Source: CAIKBL01 sp964555355 (GTDB taxonomy: Bacteria > Pseudomonadota > Gammaproteobacteria > Ga0077536). Taken from it: DNA of 64,000 nt. The stretch lies in assembly GCA_964555355.1 (NCBI GenBank), contig CAZKRY010000001.1:62001-126000 (forward strand), in the 5' to 3' direction. The notes under the pieces were generated by a model that was not told the DNA's origin, made no database searches, and was given only the letters and a program-made list of their open reading frames with translations. The translations under genes and the position numbers were made by a program. This document shows, in pieces, positions 43,989-52,942 of the stretch. Position 1 is the first letter of the stretch. Each line of letters opens with the position of its first letter.

Positions 43989-44891
43989 ATGACCCGACTT
44001 CTCATCACTGGCGCGAATGGTCACTTGGGCCGCCGCTTAATCAGCGCGCTGCCGCCGGAACTCGCACTGACGGCGGTGGTTCGGCGCGAGGCGGCGCGGC
44101 GCTTGCTCGCACCATTGATAGCGTCCAGACCTAACGCGTCGCTGGTGCTGACGGAGCCAAGTGACGCACATGGCCTGGGCGCCGCTGCAAACGGTTGCGA
44201 TAGCGCGATCCACTTGATCGGCACCCTCAAGGAAACCCGTAACAACCGCTATGCCGATGCGCACGAAACGCCGGCGTGCGCGTTGCTGGAGGTTGCGCGG
44301 CGCGGGAGCTTCAGGCGCGTGATCTATGTGAGCATTCTCGGCGCGGATCCGGCCGCGGATTCCGCGTGTCTACGGGCGCGAGCGGCGGTGGAGACACTGT
44401 TCCGCCAGAGCGGCGTATCCAGCGTCATCCTCCGCGTGCCGATGGTTCTCGGTGAGAACGATAAGGCGAGCGCTGCGCTAAAGCGCCGAGCGGCTTCGTC
44501 ACCCGCTTGGTTGTATCGGGCGCAAAGTTTGGAGCAACCGATTTACGCAGGGGATGTTATCGCCGCACTCCTGAGCGCGCTCAACCTCGCGTCCGCGCCC
44601 CACACCTTGTACGAATTGGCGGGCCCGGAATCACTCCCGCGCGCCGAACTCGTGCGGCGCGCGGGAGCTTATCTCGGTCAGCGACCGCGTGTGCGATCGT
44701 TGCCGCTGGCGCTCGGGTTGAGTGTTGCCGCGATCTTGGAGCGGCTCCGCGCGAACCCGCCAATCACCCGCGACATGTTGCGGGTACTCGACCACGATGA
44801 CGCCATCGATCCCTATCCCGCGGCGCGCGCGCTGCAAATAACGCTCACGTCTCTCGATGAAATGCTCGCCAAATGCATGGCTGCCCAATGA
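43989..44891 (+). CDS. NAD(P)-binding NmrA/SDR-a-like protein
   Basis: The 300-residue protein begins TRLLITGANGHLGRRLI, the GxxGxxG Rossmann motif of atypical SDRs, and continues with CDSAIHLIGTLKE, RRVIYVSILGADPA and SSVILRVPMVLGEND. The C-terminus has ELAGPESLPRAELVRRAGAYLGQ. It resembles the NmrA/NDUFA9-like subfamily used in quinone or hydroxysteroid metabolism. No catalytic Tyr-x3-Lys pair is clear. The product is uncertain. Confidence 0.77.
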   Translation: MTRLLITGANGHLGRRLISALPPELALTAVVRREAARRLLAPLIASRPNASLVLTEPSDAHGLGAAANGCDSAIHLIGTLKETRNNRYADAHETPACALLEVARRGSFRRVIYVSILGADPAADSACLRARAAVETLFRQSGVSSVILRVPMVLGENDKASAALKRRAASSPAWLYRAQSLEQPIYAGDVIAALLSALNLASAPHTLYELAGPESLPRAELVRRAGAYLGQRPRVRSLPLALGLSVAAILERLRANPPITRDMLRVLDHDDAIDPYPAARALQITLTSLDEMLAKCMAAQ

Positions 44892-44908
44892 CGTTGTGAG
44901 CCGCGTGC

Positions 44909-45409
44909 CTACATGATTTGATAACGGAGCAGCGAGCGGGAACCATCCGCTAGGCCATCGCGAAATCGCGGACCCCATTTGACCCATTCATCGGCATACT
45001 TTTTACCGAACACCTCTAACACTTGCGCGCGTAACGCCGGATCGGTTTCGAGCTTGCCATTCAACATGAGCGACGGCGCGGCGCGATATTTCTCTTTCGC
45101 GCTCGTCCAAACGCCGAAGTCGCCCACCCAAATGCGTGTTTTGGTGAGCCCTTTTTTGATCGCCTGTGTGCGCCATGCGTCCATGCGCGTGCTGACGAAG
45201 ATCTCGCCGTTATGCAGCACGTACCAGATTTCCGACTGGCATGAGCTCTCGGTACCGTCGCTGCGCAGTGGTGTTAGATAAATCACGCGCGAGGAAGCGA
45301 GCCCGGCGGTAGCCGCCGCCGCGTCCGCCATCACCGCGCGCGCCGCGCCGAGCCCGCCTAATAATAAGGCAGCGCCGTGCATTACAAACTGTCTGCGCTG
45401 TAGTTTCAT
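44909..45409 (-). CDS. Tat-exported split-barrel (PNPOx-like) protein
   Basis: From the ATG at 45409 the 166-residue precursor has a twin-arginine signal (RRQFVMHGAALLLGG) and a mature part with RVIYLTPLRSDGTESSCQSEIWYVLHNGEIFVSTRMDAWRTQAIKKG. The strand and helix order recalls the pyridoxamine-phosphate-oxidase split barrel, also used by F420- or FMN-binding enzymes. I infer a periplasmic flavin-binding protein but cannot name it. An in-frame N-terminal extension to 45601 is not supported. It is divergent from the molybdoenzyme gene. Confidence 0.6.
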   Translation of the reverse strand: MKLQRRQFVMHGAALLLGGLGAARAVMADAAAATAGLASSRVIYLTPLRSDGTESSCQSEIWYVLHNGEIFVSTRMDAWRTQAIKKGLTKTRIWVGDFGVWTSAKEKYRAAPSLMLNGKLETDPALRAQVLEVFGKKYADEWVKWGPRFRDGLADGSRSLLRYQIM

Positions 45410-45549
45410 GATGCCGCTCCTGTGAGATGACGCTGCAAGCGTAAACGAGTTAGCGCACGGAGGCGATGGTATCCGCGCGACATCGGCGCCAAAATAGGTC
45501 GAAGCAATTGAGTGAAATCGCGCCGTTTTGTGATAGGGAGGCGACCGTG

Positions 45550-47781
45550 ATGACAGCAAAAGCGCCGAAATCCTTAGCCACCGTATGTTGTGGTTGCGCA
45601 CAGCAGTGCGGGATTGTGGTCGATGTCGAGGACAATCGCGTGCTCGACATTCATGGCGATCCTGAACACCCCATCAGCCAAGGATTTATTTGCCCGAAAG
45701 GCCGCGATGCCAAGGAATTGGTCACGCATCCGTCGCGCATTTTGACGCCGTTGAAGCGCATGGGACCCCGCGGCGCCGGACGCTGGACCCCGATTTCTTG
45801 GGATGCGGCACTCGATGAGATTGCCGCGCGCCTTGCGCACATCAAAGCTAAGCACGGCGCACGCGCGCTCGCCCATAGCTATGGCACTTTTCGCGGCGGT
45901 GATTGGGGGATTGGCGAGCGCTTCATGAATCGCTTCGGTAGTGCGAATTCGTGCGGGCAGGACAAAATTTGCTACGGCCCATTAGCACTCGGCGAAACCC
46001 TGACGTACGGCATGGGACCAACGGTATTTAGTGCGCCGGTACCGGGCGTTACCAAAACAATTGTGCTCTGGGGGATGCGCCCAGGCGCATCCGCGCCATT
46101 GTTATGGAAATCCATCGTCGCCGCGCAACACGCCGGCGCCCGCCTTATCGTGATCGATCCGGTGCGTACCCGCGAAGCGCGCCACGCCGATCTGTGGTTG
46201 CCCGTCAAGCCCGGGCGTGACGTGCACCTTGCGCTCGCCCTCCTCCACGAAGTCATCGTGAGCGGCCGCTATGCGCAAGATTTCGTGCGTGAACAATGCA
46301 TCGGATTTGAGGCATTGGAAGCCACGGTGCGCGCGCATGATGTACACCAACTCGCCGCCGAGTGCGGGGTGTCTCGCGCACAGATCGCGTCGGCCGCGAC
46401 GCAAATCACGGATCACAGCCCGTGCGTCTTTAACGCCGGCAACGGATTGTGTCAAAGCGGTACGGCCGCTTTGCAGTTAAGCCGAGCGGTTGCGTGCCTC
46501 GTCGCGCTCACCGGTAGTCTAGGCGTGCCGGGCGGACATCACTTAGCCGGTCCTCCGCGCGATATCCGTGCCAACGGCTCGATGTTCGACAGCAGTTTGC
46601 TGCCGCAAGTCGCACGCGCCGAACGCTTAGGCGCTGAGCGCTATCCCTGGTTAGGCTCGGGCTACGCCGCGGCCGATCGCGCCATTGCGCAAGCGTGGTA
46701 CGGTCAAACCGATACGATGAGCTGGTATCAAACCGCCCACGAACCCTCGTTGTGGCGCGCGATCACCGAGGCTCAGCCCTATCCGGTCAAAGCGTTGATT
46801 GTCCAAAACCACAATCCGCTTGGCGCCAATCCATCGCAGGCCGAAGTGACCGCTGCGCTGCGCTCGGATGCTCTTGAGCTATGCGTCGTGCATGAATTGT
46901 TGATGACCTCCACCGCCGCGCTGGCGGACTATGTGTTGCCGGCGGCGCATTGGTTGGAAAAGCCCTACTTCTCGACCGGACTTGGTTTCATGGGCGCGTT
47001 TGGTGACTACGTCGGCGGCGATTACGCGGTGCTGCGCCCCTGCGGCGAGGTAAGAACGGATTACGAATTTTGGCGCGATCTCGGCCGACGGCTCGGTCAG
47101 GCCGACGCGTGGCCAGATCGTGCGGAAGAATTCTATGAATCTTGCCTCGCGCCAAGTGGCTTGAAGTTTGCCGATGTCGCCAAACAGCGCGGTCCGTTGT
47201 TTGGCGCCGCGGCACGTCATCCGAACAGTCCCGTGGCGCCGCCCGCGTTTGGCACGCCGAGCGGCAAGGTAGAGCTCGCCTCCAGCTTGCTCGAAGCGTG
47301 GGGACTCCCGGCGACGCCTACGCCCGTGCTCGCGCCGATTCAAGCGGCGTCAGCGGAATTCCCGCTAACGTTAACCACCGGCGGCCGACACATCGAAGGC
47401 TTTCATCAAAACGCGCAGAACACGGCGCGTTTCCGCCGCCGTCATCCGCATCCGCTTGTTTCCATGCACCCCTCAACCGCAGCAGCAGTTGGGATCGTGG
47501 ACCGCGCGTGGTGCACCATTACGACCGCGATCGGTAGTGTTCACCAGCAAGTCGACTTCGATCTGGATGTCCCGCCTGGCCTAGTCGTCGCCGACCGTTG
47601 GTGGTACCCGGAAGGCGTTAGTGATACCTCAGATCCGTACGGCGCCGCGGCGACGAACATCAATATGTGCACCAGCGGTCGCGCGGTCGACTGCGATCCG
47701 GTGATGGGGACTTGGCTGATGCGAGGTCTGCCGTGCCGGATCGAACCCTATCTATCGACCGGTGACACCAACGCGGCGTAA
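45550..47781 (+). CDS. Molybdopterin oxidoreductase (DMSO-reductase family)
   Basis: The 743-residue protein has an N-terminal [4Fe-4S] motif (C13, C16, C20, C48 in CCGCAQQCG...FICPKG), a C-terminal DMSO-reductase domain, and the bis-MGD binding signatures SYGTFRGGDWGIGERFMNRFGSANSCGQ and PVKPGRDVHLALALLHEVI. The start ATG at 45550 follows AGGGAGG; no Tat signal is present, so it is probably cytoplasmic. The substrate is uncertain. The SCGQDKICYGP segment is a candidate for the metal-ligand Cys, as in thiosulfate, polysulfide or arsenic oxidoreductase-like groups. Confidence 0.87.
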   Translation: MTAKAPKSLATVCCGCAQQCGIVVDVEDNRVLDIHGDPEHPISQGFICPKGRDAKELVTHPSRILTPLKRMGPRGAGRWTPISWDAALDEIAARLAHIKAKHGARALAHSYGTFRGGDWGIGERFMNRFGSANSCGQDKICYGPLALGETLTYGMGPTVFSAPVPGVTKTIVLWGMRPGASAPLLWKSIVAAQHAGARLIVIDPVRTREARHADLWLPVKPGRDVHLALALLHEVIVSGRYAQDFVREQCIGFEALEATVRAHDVHQLAAECGVSRAQIASAATQITDHSPCVFNAGNGLCQSGTAALQLSRAVACLVALTGSLGVPGGHHLAGPPRDIRANGSMFDSSLLPQVARAERLGAERYPWLGSGYAAADRAIAQAWYGQTDTMSWYQTAHEPSLWRAITEAQPYPVKALIVQNHNPLGANPSQAEVTAALRSDALELCVVHELLMTSTAALADYVLPAAHWLEKPYFSTGLGFMGAFGDYVGGDYAVLRPCGEVRTDYEFWRDLGRRLGQADAWPDRAEEFYESCLAPSGLKFADVAKQRGPLFGAAARHPNSPVAPPAFGTPSGKVELASSLLEAWGLPATPTPVLAPIQAASAEFPLTLTTGGRHIEGFHQNAQNTARFRRRHPHPLVSMHPSTAAAVGIVDRAWCTITTAIGSVHQQVDFDLDVPPGLVVADRWWYPEGVSDTSDPYGAAATNINMCTSGRAVDCDPVMGTWLMRGLPCRIEPYLSTGDTNAA

Positions 47782-47915
47782 TGCGACCGTCAACCGGCAA
47801 CACGCGCACTATTCCCGTTCCGCCCGGACGCGCGTAAATTGACATCCTCGAGTCTGTCCATCGACAGCACGACTCGCTACTCAACTAACTGCCCAAATGT
47901 CACGAGGATCCGTGT

Positions 47916-49010
47916 ATGGAAGTCGGCCTGCAATTTATCTTTCAGAACACCCACCCTGGCATGTCCGATGCGGACATGATGCGCAAAGAAACGGAAATCG
48001 CGCTGCTGGCGGAAGAAGTCGGCATGGACTTTTTACTGTTGCCGGAACATCACTTCGATCCGAATTACTCGATGATGCCGGACAACTTGCAGTGGCTTGC
48101 CTACCTCGCCGGCAAGACCAATCGCATCAAAATAGGCTCAGGGGCCATTATTTTGCCCTGGCATGAAAACCCGACGCGGGTCGCGGAACGTATCAGCTTG
48201 CTACAAGTCTTGCTTGGCGACCGATTCATGCTGGGATTTGGCCGCGGCCTGGCACGCGAGGAATATCGCGCGATGGGCGTGGATATGAATACTTCACGCG
48301 AACGTTTCGACGAAGCCGCCGCGATCATCCTCGACATTCTCGATACCGGATTCGCGGAATACGACACCAAGTACTTCAAACAATCGCGCACGGCGGTCAC
48401 ACCGAAACCGGAACATGGTTATCGCGATCGCGATTTTTTATCGGTCGCCATGACGCCGGATTCGGCGATGGCGGCGGCGACGCTTGGGGCGACGATGATG
48501 TCGTTCGTGCAACTTCCATGGGATCAGCACAACGCCGCGGTGGAAGCCTGGCGCGCGCGTTTTAGGCAATTACATCCGCACAAGCAGCCGGGAGCGCCGG
48601 TATTTTCCGATTTCACGTATTGCCACGAAGATCCAAAAGTCGCGGAAAAAGTCGCGCGTGAATATCTATCCAAGTACTACTTGAGCGTTATCCGGCATTA
48701 CGATTTCGACGGCTCGCATTGGGGCGAAACCAAGGGCTATCAGGCTTACCAAGCCGGCGCAGCAGCGATCAAACAAGTAGGGCTGGAAGCCGCCTGCGAA
48801 GGTTTTGTGCAGTCGCAGGCCTGGGGCACGCCGGACCAGATCGTTGAAAAATGGACCAAGCGCGCCGAACTCACCGGCGATCTGCGGCCGGCGATGGCGG
48901 TTTCTTATGCCGGGCTACCCTTTGACTTAGTGAAAGGCAGCTTGCGATTGATCGGTGAAAAAGTCGCGCCGCGCCTGCGTAAAGTCGTCGCGACGCGCAA
49001 AGCGGCGTAA
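47916..49010 (+). CDS. LLM-class flavin-dependent oxidoreductase
   Basis: The 364-residue protein starts EVGLQFIFQNTHPGMSDADMM and has LLPEHHFDPNYSMMPDNLQWLAYLAGKTNRIKIGSGAIILPWHENPTRVAERISLLQVLLGDRFMLGFGRGLAREEYRAMGVD, the luciferase-like core with the EHHF motif. Its C-terminal QVLxPxR-like RLRKVVATRKAA ends in a basic tail. The rhodanese gene follows after 12 bp, so an operon is likely. The molybdoenzyme lies 134 bp upstream on the same strand. Confidence 0.87.
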   Translation: MEVGLQFIFQNTHPGMSDADMMRKETEIALLAEEVGMDFLLLPEHHFDPNYSMMPDNLQWLAYLAGKTNRIKIGSGAIILPWHENPTRVAERISLLQVLLGDRFMLGFGRGLAREEYRAMGVDMNTSRERFDEAAAIILDILDTGFAEYDTKYFKQSRTAVTPKPEHGYRDRDFLSVAMTPDSAMAAATLGATMMSFVQLPWDQHNAAVEAWRARFRQLHPHKQPGAPVFSDFTYCHEDPKVAEKVAREYLSKYYLSVIRHYDFDGSHWGETKGYQAYQAGAAAIKQVGLEAACEGFVQSQAWGTPDQIVEKWTKRAELTGDLRPAMAVSYAGLPFDLVKGSLRLIGEKVAPRLRKVVATRKAA

Positions 49011-49022
49011 AGGAGAACAGCG

Positions 49023-49430
49023 ATGCCGTTAACGTTAAAAAAAGGAATCAAACAGCTCTGCGCGGAAGCCACCGCCGAGATCGAAACGATCAACGTCGAG
49101 CAAGCCCAAGCGCTCCTCGGCAAACCCGATGTCACGTTTATCGACATTCGCGATCCGCGCGAATTATGGCGCGATGGCGGTGTGCCTGGCGCCATCAATG
49201 TCACGCGCGGCATGCTGGAATTTTGGATCGATCCGGAGAGCCCGTACTACAAAGAGTTTTTTGGCTCCGGCAACAAATTTGTGTTGTTTTGCGCGGGCGG
49301 CATGCGTTCGGCGCTCGCCACCAAAACCGCGCAGGACATGGGTTTAACGCCGGTGTGTCATATCGAAGGCGGTTTCGGCGCGTGGAAAAAAGCCGGCGCA
49401 CCGGTGGTGCCAGTCGAGCCTAAACACTAG
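49023..49430 (+). CDS. Rhodanese-like sulfurtransferase
   Basis: The 135-residue protein is a single rhodanese domain: VTFIDIRDPRELWRDGGVPGAINV, and the catalytic C90 in VLFCAGGMRSALAT (active loop CAGGMR). A short N-terminal addition (residues 1-25) precedes it. Rhodaneses transfer sulfane sulfur or act in redox and tRNA modification. The exact role is unknown. It follows an LLM gene at 12 bp. The 3' end precedes a REP-like palindrome. Confidence 0.87.
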   Translation: MPLTLKKGIKQLCAEATAEIETINVEQAQALLGKPDVTFIDIRDPRELWRDGGVPGAINVTRGMLEFWIDPESPYYKEFFGSGNKFVLFCAGGMRSALATKTAQDMGLTPVCHIEGGFGAWKKAGAPVVPVEPKH

Positions 49431-49471
49431 TCACTAAGGTTTCCTCCCCCACCGCGGCAGATCGCGCATTA

Positions 49472-49503
49472 ACCCTCTCCCTAGGGAGAGGGTAGGGTGA
49501 GGG
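49472..49503. repeat. REP-like extragenic palindrome, copy 3
   Basis: ACCCTCTCCCT/AGGGAGAGGGT is a perfect 22-base palindrome (49472-49493), followed by AGGGTGAGGG. Same family as copies at 10.1, 21.07, 50.58, 56.37 and 60.6 kb. It lies between the rhodanese and hydroxyacid dehydrogenase genes, both plus strand. Confidence 0.8.
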
Positions 49504-49531
49504 GAGCGCCATTACATTCTCCTCAAGGCCA

Positions 49532-50509
49532 ATGTCTCTTCGTATCTGTGTCTGCAAACGCGGCTTTCAGCGCGTGATGAGCATCCTGCGCGATGCTTTG
49601 CCGCATGATGAAATCATCGAATGCGCGGCGGAAGAAGTCGCCGCCATCGCGCAAGAGGTCGATGTTCTTATTCCGATCATGTCCCGCATCCCGCCGGAAG
49701 CACTGGCGAGTCCGCGTCTTAAGCTGGTCCAACAATATGGCGTGGGGCTAGAGATCGTCGATATTCCGGCGGCCACGCGTGCCGGTAAATATGTTGCGAA
49801 CGTGCCGAGTGTCGGGACCGGTAATGCCGAGTCCGTGGCGGAGATCGCGATTGCGCATATGTTGATGTTGGCACGCGAGCTTCCGCTCGCATTTCAGCGC
49901 GTGCAGGAACGACGTTTTGGCGGCCCGCTCAGCGCATCCCTATGGGGCAGCACGGTGCTGATTTTGGGTTACGGCGGGATTGGCGAAGAAATCGCACGGC
50001 GGCTCGCGGGTTTTGGCACGCGGGTGATAGCGGTGTCGAAGCACGGCCCAGGCGGTGCGCGGCAACGCGATCTGAGTGTTCCGCTTTCGCGGCATGTGAC
50101 GTTTGCGGAACTCCATTCCGTGTTACCCGAAGCCGATCACGTGGTGATCGGCGCGCCCGCGACGCCCGAGAATATCGGACTCGTCAATGCAGAAATGATC
50201 ACGCGCATGAAACGCGGGGTTTTCATCGTCAACATCGCGCGTGGGCAAGTCATCGACTATCACGCGCTGCTCGAAGGCTTACGCAGCGGCCAAGTCGCGG
50301 GCGCCGGCCTTGATGTGTTTTGGCAGGAGCCGTTCGATCCAAACGATCCGTTGCTCAAAGAAAACGTTATCGCCACCCCACACATTGGCGGGGTGACACT
50401 CGCGAGTTTGCAAGGCATTGGCCGCGCGGTGATTGAAAACATCGAACGCCTAAGGCGTGGCGAAATACCCGCGTGCTGTGCGAATCCGGAAGTGCAAAGG
50501 CCGCGCTAA
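49532..50509 (+). CDS. D-isomer-specific 2-hydroxyacid dehydrogenase family protein
   Basis: The 325-residue protein has the NAD-binding motif LILGYGGIGEEIARRL (GxGxxG) and the catalytic residues R237 in VNIARGQ, E266 in WQEPF and H284 in TPHIGG. N-terminal and central domains match D-3-phosphoglycerate dehydrogenase-like proteins. It would oxidise or reduce a 2-hydroxy/2-keto acid. The substrate is unknown. It is a single gene between two palindromes. Confidence 0.9.
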   Translation: MSLRICVCKRGFQRVMSILRDALPHDEIIECAAEEVAAIAQEVDVLIPIMSRIPPEALASPRLKLVQQYGVGLEIVDIPAATRAGKYVANVPSVGTGNAESVAEIAIAHMLMLARELPLAFQRVQERRFGGPLSASLWGSTVLILGYGGIGEEIARRLAGFGTRVIAVSKHGPGGARQRDLSVPLSRHVTFAELHSVLPEADHVVIGAPATPENIGLVNAEMITRMKRGVFIVNIARGQVIDYHALLEGLRSGQVAGAGLDVFWQEPFDPNDPLLKENVIATPHIGGVTLASLQGIGRAVIENIERLRRGEIPACCANPEVQRPR

Positions 50510-50579
50510 ACGCGCATTTAGATTCGCACGTTGCGCTGGAGAGCCGCATGAAATTTACGCGAGCGATATTGATTGAAAT

Positions 50580-50616
50580 CCTCTCCCGCCTGCGGGAGAG
50601 GGTAGGGTGAGGGTGC
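50580..50616. repeat. REP-like extragenic palindrome, copy 4
   Basis: CCTCTCCCGC (50580-50589), CT loop, GCGGGAGAGG (50592-50601), then GTAGGGTGAGGG. Same family as the other copies. It lies between convergent genes (hydroxyacid dehydrogenase and VPLPA-CTERM protein). Confidence 0.8.
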
Positions 50617-50618
50617 CC

Positions 50619-51374
50619 TTATCCGCGCTTACGCACCAACCAACCCAAGCCGCCAAGTGCCGAGAACATTAGCGGTAACGCCGCAGGAACAGGCACGATT
50701 TGCACGTTATCGATCCCTCCCGTATCCAAATCCGCCTCGTCGTCTAACCATTCGCTGATGAGCGTCAGACGCTGACGGCTCTCCAGTACCGTATCAAAAT
50801 CGCTTGCGGAGGCTGGTGACACGCCGCCGATATTGGATGGAGGATTCGAATGCAGAAAGGAAAACCAACCTAAGCCTACCCCGATAGGGATATCGTAGTG
50901 TTTCCATGGGCCGTCGATTTTCGGAAAATCATCCGATGTGATGGCATAGACCAACGTCATTCCGTCGCCATCAATAGTGACCAATGGAGCGATATCACTG
51001 TCAAAACCGCCGGTGTTACCTGGATCAGTAATTGACGCATCGAACGAAAGCGTGAGCCCGACGGCAAGCGCGTTGAGAAAAGCCTCTGGCGCTTGCACGC
51101 GTCCGGCCGTTTCCGAACTTGGGTCAACGGTCAGAATATAGCCGCCTGGATTACCGCCAGTTCCTACGTGCATGAAATTGGTTGCGCCAAGTGTGATCGA
51201 ACCGGCCGCACAAATGCCTGGATTCGGACAACGTAGCCCAACCCAGCCGTCGGTATCGCTATCAAAAGTACTGACTACGGCCGCTTGCGCGCTGCCGAGC
51301 AGAGTCACGGTAAGTCCCACCGCGAGCCCGAAAGCACTGGAAGATTTGCGCGCGATAGAAAGAATGGATTTCAT
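50619..51374 (-). CDS. VPLPA-CTERM/PEP-CTERM exported protein of unknown function
   Basis: The 251-residue precursor has a signal peptide (about 1-31) ending AQA. A secreted domain follows with acidic and glycine-rich text (TFDSDTDGWVGLR, GDGMTLVYAI, WKHYDIPIGV), resembling a laminin-B-like jelly-roll. The C-terminal sorting signal is VPVPAALPLMFSALGGLGWLVRKRG, that is, a VPxPA motif, a membrane helix and a basic end. PEP-CTERM proteins are processed by exosortase. No exosortase gene is seen in the window. The function is unknown. Confidence 0.83.
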   Translation of the reverse strand: MKSILSIARKSSSAFGLAVGLTVTLLGSAQAAVVSTFDSDTDGWVGLRCPNPGICAAGSITLGATNFMHVGTGGNPGGYILTVDPSSETAGRVQAPEAFLNALAVGLTLSFDASITDPGNTGGFDSDIAPLVTIDGDGMTLVYAITSDDFPKIDGPWKHYDIPIGVGLGWFSFLHSNPPSNIGGVSPASASDFDTVLESRQRLTLISEWLDDEADLDTGGIDNVQIVPVPAALPLMFSALGGLGWLVRKRG

Positions 51375-51527
51375 CGTTGTACCCTCCGCGGGTTTCTACA
51401 CCGGAAACCCTGATAGTGCTTTAGAACATAGGCCTGCGAATCCGGTCTCGCAAGAGGAAAAACCCCTGCTTTCCGGTATTTTTACCGCTCCCGGTCGGCG
51501 CCTCGAACGCACGGCACGCGCCGCGAC

Positions 51528-51541
51528 CTGATCTAGGTCAT
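51528..51541 (+). promoter_or_regulatory. FNR/Anr-like box upstream of bacteriohemerythrin
   Basis: CTGATCTAGGTCAT resembles the FNR/Anr/Dnr half-site arrangement TTGAT-N4-(A/G)TCAA with two mismatches. It is centred about 63 bp upstream of the ATG of the O2-binding hemerythrin gene, which would make sense for oxygen control. It is a weak match and could be chance. Confidence 0.35.
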
Positions 51542-51597
51542 TTACGCAAGCGCACAATTCAAAGACAAAGAGTCATCCAACGATTACGGAGACTCGC

Positions 51598-52047
51598 ATG
51601 CTGCTTGAATGGAACGATGCGCTTGCCATCGATGGCGGCACCATGGATACGGTGCACCAAGAATTCGTGGACTTACTGAATCAACTGTATGTGGCGGACG
51701 ACGCGTCGATTGCGTCGTTGCTGGAGAATTTCATTGCGCATACGAAAGCGCACTTCGAACAAGAGCAAGACTGGATGGGGCAATGCAGTTTCCCGCCCGT
51801 TCATTGCCATACCCGGCAACACGAGGAGGTGCTGCGTGTCGCACGTGAAGTCCAAGAACGAGTGGCGGCCGGCGAGCATGCGCTCGGTAAGGCGCTGGCG
51901 GTGGCTGTCGCGGATTGGTTCCGGGATCACGCGGCCTCGATGGACACCATGCTCGCCCATTTTCTGCGTGAGACGGGACATGGTGCGTTGTTAGCACCCA
52001 AGACCGCCAGCTCCCCGCGCCTAAGGCGGGAACCGGCTGCCGCGTAA
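51598..52047 (+). CDS. Bacteriohemerythrin (O2-binding di-iron protein)
   Basis: The 149-residue protein is a hemerythrin domain with the di-iron ligands: H20 in DTVHQEFVD, H48 with E56 in AHTKAHFEQEQ, H71 and H75 in CHTRQHEEVL, and H111 with D116 in WFRDHAASMD. Hemerythrins bind O2 for storage, transport or sensing. It is a single-domain protein and starts MLLEWNDALAI. A possible FNR-like site is upstream. The C-terminal 20 residues are a Pro/Arg/Ala-rich tail. Confidence 0.93.
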   Translation: MLLEWNDALAIDGGTMDTVHQEFVDLLNQLYVADDASIASLLENFIAHTKAHFEQEQDWMGQCSFPPVHCHTRQHEEVLRVAREVQERVAAGEHALGKALAVAVADWFRDHAASMDTMLAHFLRETGHGALLAPKTASSPRLRREPAAA

Positions 52048-52108
52048 TGACTAAGCTTTACACTGGCTTCATTCGCATCGCACACTGCCGGTTCCTCGTT
52101 GCGGAACG

Positions 52109-52942
52109 ATGTATATGCCTATCCACTCGCTCAAACTTGGCAGTTATCAATTTGAAGTAACGGATGAGGGAGCCGGCGACCCTGTCCTATTACTCCATGG
52201 CTTCCCGGATTCCGCGCGCCTATGGCGTCACCAAATCCCGGCGTTGGTAAAAGCAGGATTTCGTGTCATTGCGCCCGACCAACGTGGTTTCGGTAATTCG
52301 GACAAACCACCGGAAGCAAACGCCTACACACTGCCGGAAGTCATCAATGACATTGTGTTGTTGATCGATGAGCTAAAACTGCCCCGCGTTAAACTGGTTA
52401 GTCACGACTGGGGCGCGGCGGTTGGCTGGGGCCTTGCAGCGTATCACCCCGCGCGGATTGAACGGCATGTCGCACTCTCCGTAGGCCATCTCACTGCCCT
52501 GTGGGAAGCCGGACTCGCGCAACGACGGCTGGCCTGGTACATGTTGGTCTTCATGCGACGCGGGCTTGCGGAAGAACTTCTAACCGCGCGCAACTGGGAA
52601 TTTTTTCGCGAACTTTTTCAACATCACTCGGAAATGGACACCTGGGTGCGTGATCTCGCGCGGCCCGGCGCACTGACCGCCGGACTCAATTGGTATCGCG
52701 CGAATGTGGATATGGAAACATGGCAGAGGGGTTGGAATCTGCCGCCCGTTGAAGTTCCAACGCTTGGTGTGTGGAGTTCGGGTGACGCTTATCTCACTGA
52801 AGTACAAATGGTGTCGTCGTACAAGTTCATGCAAGCGCCGTGGGAATACCTGCGGGTGGAAGGCGCAAGCCATTGGCTGATGCTTGATAGACCGGCTTAT
52901 CTTGCCGAAGTACTCGTCAACTATTTGAGGAAATCGTTATGA
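52109..52942 (+). CDS. Alpha/beta hydrolase, epoxide-hydrolase/haloalkane dehalogenase-like
   Basis: The 277-residue protein has HGFPDSARLWRHQIPALV, APDQRGFGNSDKP and the nucleophile Asp D100 in VSHDWGAAVGWG, typical of epoxide hydrolases and haloalkane dehalogenases. A catalytic His lies in EGASHWLML near the C-terminus. It would open epoxides or remove halides in the cytoplasm. The substrate is unknown. The stop overlaps the ATG of the following LLM gene (ATGA), so the two are translationally coupled. Confidence 0.88.
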   Translation: MYMPIHSLKLGSYQFEVTDEGAGDPVLLLHGFPDSARLWRHQIPALVKAGFRVIAPDQRGFGNSDKPPEANAYTLPEVINDIVLLIDELKLPRVKLVSHDWGAAVGWGLAAYHPARIERHVALSVGHLTALWEAGLAQRRLAWYMLVFMRRGLAEELLTARNWEFFRELFQHHSEMDTWVRDLARPGALTAGLNWYRANVDMETWQRGWNLPPVEVPTLGVWSSGDAYLTEVQMVSSYKFMQAPWEYLRVEGASHWLMLDRPAYLAEVLVNYLRKSL

